Source: DATJWY01 sp035500775
Lineage (GTDB): Bacteria; Pseudomonadota; Alphaproteobacteria; Acetobacterales; Acetobacteraceae
Reading direction: 5' to 3'
DNA length: 7,209 nucleotides
Assembly: GCA_035500775.1 (NCBI GenBank)
Contig: DATJWY010000156.1
Coordinates: forward strand, 1 to 7,209
Made by a program: the position numbers and the translations under genes. Below are positions 1 to 4,591 of this stretch, piece after piece. A model generated the notes under the pieces. It saw nothing but the letters and a program-made list of their open reading frames with translations. It searched no databases and had not been told where the DNA came from. Within the stretch, counting starts at the first letter, position 1. The number at the start of each line of letters is the position of its first letter.

Positions 1-50
1 ACGGCCCCAGTGGGGGGCCAGGGGGCAAAGCCCCCTGGTCTTGAAGCGGT
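1..50 (-). repeat. Partial GC-rich palindromic intergenic repeat (copy A)
   Basis: A perfect 9-bp stem (18-26 with 30-38, loop AAA) is followed, reading the minus strand, by a run of C and then CTGGGGCC (complement of 3-10). The order hairpin, C-run, CTGGGGCC matches the start of the copy at 7103-7209 on the plus strand. This copy therefore appears to be oriented on the minus strand and is cut off by the window start. It lies downstream of the leftward HAD gene, as the other copies lie downstream of genes. A role in transcript ending or mRNA 3' protection is inferred; there is no T-tract. Confidence 0.6.
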
Positions 51-272
51 CAGGACTTAGGGTTGTTGGTATGAGGGCTACCCACCCAGTCATCGTCGCT
101 CCCCTTATCCGCGCCCTGTATTCGGGTCAGATATGGGGGCAGGCTTCGATCTTCCAGAAAGCTGGTTCTGCGACAAACGAAAGAAGCCGGTGAAATTGCC
201 CGCGCCGGCCTTCGTGTGTCGTGCACAAGCGCGCCTTCGCGTGACGGGGGCCAGGGGCTTTCCCTGCGTACC
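51..272. other. Intergenic region without a supportable gene
   Basis: This stretch lies between repeat copy A and the HAD stop codon and looks less GC-rich than its surroundings at about 60-190. A leftward open frame (397 to 50) crosses it, but its first part overlaps the HAD gene in another frame, and its tail shows no domain, good RBS or recognisable family. A weak hairpin at 252-266 (CAGGG, 5-nt loop, CCCTG) lies just past the HAD stop. It may be a decayed copy of the palindromic repeat or a weak terminator. No tRNA signature was seen. Confidence 0.4.
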
Positions 273-1124
273 CTACCAGGCAAACCCCACCACACTGGCC
301 ACCGGAAACAACCCGGCGCCGTGCGCTTCCGCCCGCGCCTTTTCCGGATCGCCGCCCAGCGCCGCGCCATGGATACCGCCGAGCACCCAGCACGCATCCA
401 CCCCGGCGGCCTTTGCCCCGGCGATATCGGTGCGCAGCGAATCCCCCACCGCCAGCACCCGCTCCGGCGCCACGCTCAGCCGCTCCAGCACCGGCGCGTA
501 GATCGCCGGGTCCGGCTTGCCGAGCGAGCGCACCTCGCCGCCGAGTTCGGCGTAGCGTTCTCCGAGCAGCCCGGCGCAGATCAGCCGCTTCCCGTCGCGG
601 ACCACTTCCAGGTCGGGGTTGGCGCAAAGCATGGGCAGATCGTGCCGCAGGCAATCCTCCAGCACCGCCTCGAACTCGGCCGGATTGCTCGGGTCGCGCT
701 CGTCGTCCGGCCCGGTATTGAGCACGAAATCGGCCTCCGACGGCGCCGCCACCCGGGTCAGCTCCAGCCCGTCCAGCACGTTGCGGTCGCGCTCCGGCCC
801 GAGATGGAACACGCGCGGCCCGAGGCCCGCATGCCAGGGATCGACGCGGTCGCGCAGCGCGAGATGGGTCGCCTCGCCGCTGGTGATGATGCCGGTATAG
901 AGATCCGCGCCGATCCCCATGTGCTCCAGCGCCGCCTGTGCCGCGGAGGCCCGGCGCGGCGCGTTGGAGAGCAGCACCACCGGCTTGCCCGCGTCGCGCA
1001 GCCGGGTAAGGCACAAGATGGCGCCGGGATAGGGCTTCACCCCGTCATGCACGACGCCCCAGAGATCGAGGATGAAGCCGTCATAGCGCTCGGCGAGCGA
1101 CTCGAATCCGTCCAGATGTTCCAT
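273..1124 (-). CDS. TIGR01459-type class IIA HAD hydrolase (NagD-like)
   Basis: A 283-aa cytoplasmic protein of the haloacid dehalogenase superfamily, subclass IIA. Motif I is FILDLWGVVHDG with the nucleophile Asp at D20. Motif II is LLSNAPR (S53), motif III is GKPDP (K203), and motif IV is AVGDSLRTDIAGA (D228, D233). The middle part (about 60-190) would be the IIA cap, including CANPD at 168-171. The DLWGV form of motif I is what I recall for the mostly alphaproteobacterial TIGR01459 family, whose substrate is not established; similarity to NagD alone should not be read as a nucleotide or sugar phosphatase assignment. The residue two after the nucleophile, normally Asp (acid/base) in HAD phosphatases, is Trp22. 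The ATG overlaps the pyrD stop as TGATG, which supports both the start choice and translational coupling. The gene ends with TAG at 273-275. Confidence 0.9.
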   Translation of the reverse strand: MEHLDGFESLAERYDGFILDLWGVVHDGVKPYPGAILCLTRLRDAGKPVVLLSNAPRRASAAQAALEHMGIGADLYTGIITSGEATHLALRDRVDPWHAGLGPRVFHLGPERDRNVLDGLELTRVAAPSEADFVLNTGPDDERDPSNPAEFEAVLEDCLRHDLPMLCANPDLEVVRDGKRLICAGLLGERYAELGGEVRSLGKPDPAIYAPVLERLSVAPERVLAVGDSLRTDIAGAKAAGVDACWVLGGIHGAALGGDPEKARAEAHGAGLFPVASVVGFAW

Positions 1125-2179
1125 CAGCGCGCATCCACCCCGATCGCGTCCTCGACGCAGGTAAACCCGTCCTGCCGCAGCGCCTCCAGCAATTCCCGCT
1201 TGAGGCGGGGCAGCAGCGCCGGGCCGGCATAGGCGAATTCGGTATAGGTCTGCACCAGCCGGGCGCCGGCGCGGATCTTGGTCAGCGCGTCCCGCCCGGT
1301 GCGGATGCCGCCCGTGCCGATCAGCGTCAGCCGCCCCTGCGAGAGCCGCGCCGCCCGGCGCAGCATCTCGGTGGAGCGCGCGAAGAGCGGCGCCCCGGAG
1401 AGCCCGCCCGGCTGTAACACGTTATGGCCGCGCAGCCCGTCCGGCCGGGCGATGGTGGTGTTGGAGACGATCAGCCCCTCCGCCCCGCCCTCGATCGCGG
1501 TCTGCACCACGGCCTCCAGCCCTGCCTCGGAGAGGTCGGGCGCGAGCTTGACGAGCAGCGGCGGCCGCTCCGGCGCGCCGATGGCGATGGCGCGCAGGAT
1601 GGCGCGCAGCCGCTCCTCGCCCTGCAGGTCGCGCAGCCCCGGCGTGTTCGGCGAGGAGACGTTGACGACCACGTAATCGACATAGGGCGCGACGGCGGCG
1701 ACCAGCGCCGGATAGTCGCGCTCCGGGTCCGCGCCTTCCTTGTTGATGCCGACATTGGCGCCGACCGGCACCGTCCGGTCGCCGAGCCCGCGCAGTCGCT
1801 CCAGATAGGCGGCGAGACCGGCGTTGTTGAAGCCCATGCGGTTGATCACCGCCCGGTCCTCGGCCAGGCGGAACAGGCGTGGGCGCGGATTCCCCGGCTG
1901 CGGCCGCGGCGTGACGGTGCCGGTCTCGACGAAGCCGAAGCCGAGCCGCATCAGCGGTCGGACGGCGACGGCGTCCTTGTCGAACCCGGCGGCGAGCCCG
2001 ATGGGATTGGAGAAGCGGCGGCCGAGCGCGTGCACCGCGAGGGCCGGATCATCGGCCGCGCGGTCGGCGCCGACGAGGCCGCAGCGCAGGGCGTGCAGCG
2101 CGAGGCCATGCGCGGTTTCCGCGTCCAGGGTGGCGCGGAGCAGCGGGAGTGCGGCGGAGACGAGGGTGGAACGAAACAT
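1124..2179 (-). CDS. pyrD: Dihydroorotate dehydrogenase (quinone), class 2
   Basis: PyrD oxidises dihydroorotate to orotate, the fourth step of de novo pyrimidine synthesis, and passes electrons through FMN to membrane quinone. The 351-aa length is normal for class 2. The N-terminal 40 residues form the amphipathic helical region that docks on the inner membrane. FMN/substrate motifs are in order: GFDKD (65-69), VETGTVTPRPQPGNPRPR (84-101), INRMGFNNAG (112-121), NVSSPNTPGLR (173-183, the class 2 catalytic-base Ser region), VSNTT (238-242), GLSGAPL (259-265) and GTGGIRTG (288-295). A serine rather than cysteine base and the N-terminal extension exclude class 1. The ATG at 2179 fits family N-termini, although the upstream Shine-Dalgarno is poor. 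The gene follows the globin gene after 60 bp and overlaps the HAD gene by one base. Confidence 0.97.
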   Translation of the reverse strand: MFRSTLVSAALPLLRATLDAETAHGLALHALRCGLVGADRAADDPALAVHALGRRFSNPIGLAAGFDKDAVAVRPLMRLGFGFVETGTVTPRPQPGNPRPRLFRLAEDRAVINRMGFNNAGLAAYLERLRGLGDRTVPVGANVGINKEGADPERDYPALVAAVAPYVDYVVVNVSSPNTPGLRDLQGEERLRAILRAIAIGAPERPPLLVKLAPDLSEAGLEAVVQTAIEGGAEGLIVSNTTIARPDGLRGHNVLQPGGLSGAPLFARSTEMLRRAARLSQGRLTLIGTGGIRTGRDALTKIRAGARLVQTYTEFAYAGPALLPRLKRELLEALRQDGFTCVEDAIGVDAR

Positions 2180-2239
2180 CGTGCCCGGTTCATGCCCGGA
2201 AGACGGGGGCTTGGGAAGGCGGAAAGCCGGAATCGCGGA

Positions 2240-2671
2240 TCAGTCGCGGTTCTGCATGTGCATCGCGAGAGACGCCACGCGCGGCAGCAGGAACGCCCGC
2301 AGATCCGCGTCCGCCACTGTTTCGTTCAGCGCCACGTGGAAGCAGACCAGCCAGCCGTCGCGCTCCGCCGGCCCGATCGGCATGGGCAGGTGGCGGGCGC
2401 GCAGCATGGGGTGGCCGTGCTTGGCGGTGAACAGGGGCGGCCCGCCGAGCCAGCCGCTCAGATACTCGAACAGCTTCTGTTCGCTGCCGGAGAGATCCGC
2501 CGGGTGGATCGCGCGGCAGGCGCGCGCCTCGGGGATCTGGTCCATCAGGGCGTAGAAGCGGCGGGTGAGGCGGCGCAGTCCCTCGGCGCCGCCGATGCGC
2601 TCATAGAGCGTCGGTTCGTCGGGCGGCGTGGGGGCGCGCGGCGGCGCGGCGTGGGGCGTGGGGGCATCCAT
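2240..2671 (-). CDS. Group II truncated hemoglobin (trHb2/TrHbO-like)
   Basis: A 143-aa heme protein with the 2-on-2 globin fold. LYERIGG (22-28) is the usual trHb2 opening. Y40 in RRFYALM is the B10 tyrosine, GHPMLRARH (86-94) holds the proximal F8 histidine H94, and W107 in RDGWLVC is the G8 tryptophan typical of groups II and III. Family members bind oxygen and have been linked to NO or peroxide chemistry; the in vivo role here is unknown. The first 20 residues are a Pro/Ala-rich extension outside the globin core, so a later start would be conceivable, but the next in-frame Met is M43, inside the fold. No strong Shine-Dalgarno is visible. It is the first gene of the likely leftward globin-pyrD-HAD unit. 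Confidence 0.93.
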   Translation of the reverse strand: MDAPTPHAAPPRAPTPPDEPTLYERIGGAEGLRRLTRRFYALMDQIPEARACRAIHPADLSGSEQKLFEYLSGWLGGPPLFTAKHGHPMLRARHLPMPIGPAERDGWLVCFHVALNETVADADLRAFLLPRVASLAMHMQNRD

Positions 2672-2814
2672 GGGGCAAGGCTATCCGGGAAGACTGCGCC
2701 GCGCAGGATAAGGCGGCGCGGCCGGCCTGCCAAACAGGCTTCCGGGACGGTGGAGGGGCGGATGGCGAGAGGGGCTTGTGCGCGGCGCCGGGAATGCGGA
2801 GTGTCTGCCCCGTC

Positions 2815-3033
2815 ATGTGGAAAGAACCCTATCTCGAAACCTGCTGCCGCTCGGCGCTGCACCGGCTGGTGCTGGCGCGGGATTCCGGCCGGCCGGACGG
2901 GCTGAAGGACGGGCCGTGTCTCGCGCGGCTCGCGGGGATGGGGCTCGCCGAGACCCGCCCGGATGGCCGCTATCACGTGACGCCACCGGGCCGCGCCCGG
3001 CACGCGAGCGAGATCCTGAAACAGGCGGGCTGA
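2815..3033 (+). CDS. Small conserved-looking protein of unknown function
   Basis: A 72-aa open frame starting MWKEPYLE and ending EILKQAG. It contains GPCLARLAGMGLAETRPDGRYHVTPPG, read here as two adjacent parts, GPCLARLAGMGLAETR and PDGRYHVTPPG, followed by RARHASEIL. A helix followed by a two-strand wing and the TPPGRARHA step resembles the C-terminal half of winged-helix proteins, but it is too short for a certain assignment. I do not recognise a named family. The start is ambiguous: ATG 2794 (79 aa) and TTG 2776 (85 aa) are also in frame. ATG 2815 is chosen because the residues before it look unstructured; its only SD-like stretch (GGAG near 2797) is far away. It diverges from the globin gene. 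The stop codon straddles a 20-bp tandem duplication. Confidence 0.6.
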   Translation: MWKEPYLETCCRSALHRLVLARDSGRPDGLKDGPCLARLAGMGLAETRPDGRYHVTPPGRARHASEILKQAG

Positions 3034-3058
3034 TCCTCAAACAGGCGGACTGATCCTC
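3012..3058 (+). repeat. 20-bp tandem duplication over a stop codon
   Basis: Units at 3012-3031 and 3032-3051 match at 18 of 20 positions (both begin GATCCT), and the first 7 bases of a third unit follow at 3052-3058. The TGA stop of the small gene (3031-3033) spans the junction of units 1 and 2. The second unit is therefore untranslated, although it could encode a similar LILKQAD tail in another frame. This looks like a local slippage duplication of the gene's 3' end. Confidence 0.85.
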
Positions 3059-3063
3059 GCGCG

Positions 3064-3084
3064 GGAGGCGGTGGCGCCGCCTCC
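3064..3084. terminator. GC hairpin between convergent genes
   Basis: A perfect 8-bp stem GGAGGCGG / CCGCCTCC (3064-3071 with 3077-3084) has a 5-nt loop. It sits in the 102-bp gap between the stop codons of two convergent small genes, so a bidirectional terminator or 3'-end stabiliser is plausible. It lacks a T-tract on either strand, so canonical intrinsic termination is not shown. Confidence 0.4.
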
Positions 3085-3135
3085 GCCGTGCGTCCTGCGC
3101 TTTGTGCCCCGGCCGCGCGTCCCGCGCTGCGGGCC

Positions 3136-3369
3136 TCAGCCAAGCGGGGCGGTGCGCACGCCATTCCGGTCCGTGAACACGGAGAGCACGCGGCCGCCAT
3201 CCGGCGCGCTGACCATCACCATGTCGCCCGAGGCCAGCATGTCGGAGGCCTCGGCGAAGAAGCCCTGGCCGGCGACCTCGTCGCCCGTGTCGTTGCCGGC
3301 GCGATAGTGCCAGAGGGTAAACCCATTAGCATAGGCGAGGACGGAGAGATTGCCGAGTGCGAACGTCAT
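3136..3369 (-). CDS. 77-aa protein of unknown function (LAYANGFTLWHYR type)
   Basis: A small protein beginning MTFALGNLSVLAYANGF, followed by TLWHYRAGN, an acidic stretch, GQGFFAEASDMLASGDMVMV and a C-terminal beta-rich tail ending RTAPLG. The pattern 'LWHYR ... GFF ... DML..GDMVMV' recalls small beta-rich proteins and modules I associate with alphaproteobacteria and with phage structural genes, but I cannot name a function. There is no signal peptide, membrane helix or catalytic motif. The start is well supported: on the minus strand AAGGAG (3382-3377) lies 7 nt before the ATG, the clearest Shine-Dalgarno among the leftward genes. The gene stands alone, convergent with the upstream-mapped small gene and divergent from the S24 repressor across a long regulatory-looking region. 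Confidence 0.75.
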   Translation of the reverse strand: MTFALGNLSVLAYANGFTLWHYRAGNDTGDEVAGQGFFAEASDMLASGDMVMVSAPDGGRVLSVFTDRNGVRTAPLG

Positions 3370-3830
3370 GCGTTGTCTCCTTCAAGCCAAGAAGCGGCAG
3401 CAAGCTGGCGCGCGTCCCGGCCGCGGCGCCGGGCAGCGAGCTGGCGATGAGCCCTGTGTGCATCGCCGAAACAATACGTAACCCGATCGGATTCGGCCGG
3501 TCAAGGATTATTTGCCTAACGTGTGGGTATAAATTCCTCTAAATCTCCGGCGAAATCAGGTTTTCCACGGAAATGGCAACCCGAACATCCTGCGGGGAGG
3601 GCGTGCACCCCGGCCAGACGATGCGCGTTCCAGTTGATTATGGAGGCTTAAGTAAGTTTTAACGGTTGGATTGTCGTATACGCAAGACGCGCGGAGGTAG
3701 CCGGTAGCTGTTTTTTCCTGCCCCGCACCTGGACCTGTGTGTTAATTCCTATTGCTTGCGGTCTGAAATCCTAGCATCTTTGGTCGCTTCCATCGCGCAG
3801 GTGGCGGCGCCGCAGGGAAGGTTCTCCCCC
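3370..3830. other. Long AT-rich divergent intergenic/regulatory region
   Basis: About 460 bp separate the 77-aa gene from the S24 regulator, and 3465-3760 is visibly richer in A/T than the coding DNA around it. It holds the CtrA-like box (3648-3663); a 12-bp palindrome TTTCC-AC-GGAAA at 3562-3573; an 8-bp palindrome CGTATACG at 3675-3682; a -10-like TATAAA at 3528-3533 without a good -35; and, toward the 77-aa gene, CTTGAC on the minus strand (complement of 3500-3505) without a convincing -10. TTGATT (3634-3639), 17 nt, TTTTAA (3657-3662) is a weak rightward promoter candidate. Short open frames here, such as 3357-3542, look random. Confidence 0.5.
3648..3663 (+). promoter_or_regulatory. Candidate CtrA-binding box TTAA-N7-TTAAC
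   Basis: TTAA at 3648-3651, seven bases, then TTAAC at 3659-3663 gives a full match to the CtrA consensus known from Caulobacter and other alphaproteobacteria. It lies 167 bp before the favoured TTG start of the S24 repressor gene and overlaps the right half of a weak candidate promoter (TTGATT at 3634, TTTTAA at 3657). That placement would suit repression; activation would need a -10 further downstream, perhaps around TATACG (3677-3682). The match is seen directly; binding is inference. Confidence 0.5.
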
Positions 3831-4472
3831 TTGAAACACGACGACATCTGGCGCGCGCTGGATACGCTGGCGGCGGAGAACGGACTGTCGCCGTCCGGCC
3901 TGGCCCGCCGCGCCGGGCTTGACCCCACCACCTTCAACCCCTCCAAGCGCTGCATGCCGGATGGTCGCGCGCGCTGGCCGAGCACGGAAAGCCTCGCCAA
4001 GGTGCTGGAGGCGACGGGCGCCAGCCTCGAAGCCTTCTCCCATCTGGTCAGCGGCGCCCGCACCCTGGCCTCAAGCCGCCAGCCGCAGCGGCGCATCCCG
4101 CTGATCGGCTTCGTCCAGGCCGGCGGTGACGGCTTCTTCGACGATGGGGGCTATCCGGTGGGCCATGGCTGGGACGAGGTGAGCCTGCCCGACGTCAACG
4201 ACCCGCACGCCTACGCGCTGGAGATCAGCGGCGATTCCATGGAGCCGGTGTTCCGCGACGGCGACATGGTGGTGGTTTCCCCCGCCGCGCCGATCCGCCG
4301 CGGCGACCGTGTGGTGGTGCGCACCCAGTCGGGGGAGGTGATGGCCAAGCAGCTCGCCCGCCGCTCCGCCCGCCGGATCGAGCTGCGCAGCCTCAACCCT
4401 TCGCACCCGGATCGCAGCTTCGACCTTTCCGACGTCGCCTGGGTGCACCGGATCATCTGGGCCAGCCAGTAG
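3831..4472 (+). CDS. HTH/S24 peptidase transcriptional repressor (LexA/CI-like)
   Basis: A cytoplasmic DNA-binding regulator of the CI/LexA type that would repress targets and inactivate itself by self-cleavage. From the TTG start it has 213 aa. An N-terminal XRE-like helix-turn-helix domain covers about 1-75 (NGLSPSGLARRAGLDPTTF at 17-35 would be the DNA-reading part, followed by RWPSTESLAKVL). A linker around 76-88 leads to the S24 domain. There the candidate cleavage bond is A97-G98 in FVQAGG, the nucleophile is S136 in SGDSMEP, and the general base is K173 in GEVMAKQL. All catalytic parts are present. No ATG is available before the domain: TTG 3831 is chosen because family members start close to KHDDIW and GGGAAGG (3815-3821) is well spaced. 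GTG 3801 and TTG 3756 are longer alternatives in frame. The conserved single-gene context and absence of phage genes suggest a chromosomal regulator rather than a prophage repressor. It is not LexA itself: the N-terminus is not the LexA winged helix. Confidence 0.92.
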   Translation: MKHDDIWRALDTLAAENGLSPSGLARRAGLDPTTFNPSKRCMPDGRARWPSTESLAKVLEATGASLEAFSHLVSGARTLASSRQPQRRIPLIGFVQAGGDGFFDDGGYPVGHGWDEVSLPDVNDPHAYALEISGDSMEPVFRDGDMVVVSPAAPIRRGDRVVVRTQSGEVMAKQLARRSARRIELRSLNPSHPDRSFDLSDVAWVHRIIWASQ

Positions 4473-4591
4473 GGGAAGGCCAGGGCTCCCCCTCCATGGC
4501 CACTGGACCCCAATACTTTAAGGAATGGATCCCAAAGGCGTGCCTTTGGCGGGGTCCAGGGGCAGCGCCCCTGGCCTTTGCTTCCTTCCGC
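4471..4591 (+). repeat. Palindromic intergenic repeat between convergent genes (copy B)
   Basis: It begins inside the TAG stop of the repressor with AGGGGAAGGC (4471-4480), identical to 7103-7112. Later, CCAAAGGC-GT-GCCTTTGG (4532-4549) continues as GCGGGGTCCA, so 4532-4558 matches 7182-7209 except in the hairpin loop. The right end, read on the minus strand, again gives AAGGCCAGGGG and a hairpin, so the element is a composite inverted repeat with similar ends facing both converging genes. It fills almost the whole gap between the repressor and transporter stops. Confidence 0.8.
4556..4574. terminator. GC hairpin in repeat copy B, likely bidirectional 3' structure
   Basis: A perfect 8-bp stem CCAGGGGC / GCCCCTGG (4556-4563 with 4567-4574) has an AGC loop. 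It lies 18 bp past the transporter stop on the minus strand and about 84 bp past the repressor stop. On the plus strand it is followed by the T-containing stretch CCTTTGCTTCCTTCC, too mixed for a classic T-tract. Its position between convergent genes supports a terminator or mRNA-end role; this is inference. Confidence 0.45.

Noticed and set aside
50..397. 115-codon leftward open frame crossing 51-272
   Set aside because: Its first part overlaps the HAD gene in another frame, and the rest has no RBS, domain or recognisable similarity.
2725..2739. GCCTG-N5-CAGGC inverted repeat between the globin and the small gene as an operator
   Set aside because: The stem is only 5 bp, common by chance in GC-rich DNA, and it matches no regulator site I know.
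1424..2905. 493-codon rightward open frame opposite pyrD and the globin gene
   Set aside because: It is an antisense shadow of two genes with full family motifs on the other strand.
3357..3542. 61-codon rightward ORF at the edge of the intergenic region
   Set aside because: It begins antisense inside the 77-aa gene with no RBS and shows random composition.
3831..4472. Prophage immunity region centred on the S24 repressor
   Set aside because: No integrase, Cro, replication or structural phage genes flank it, and neighbours are ordinary chromosomal genes.
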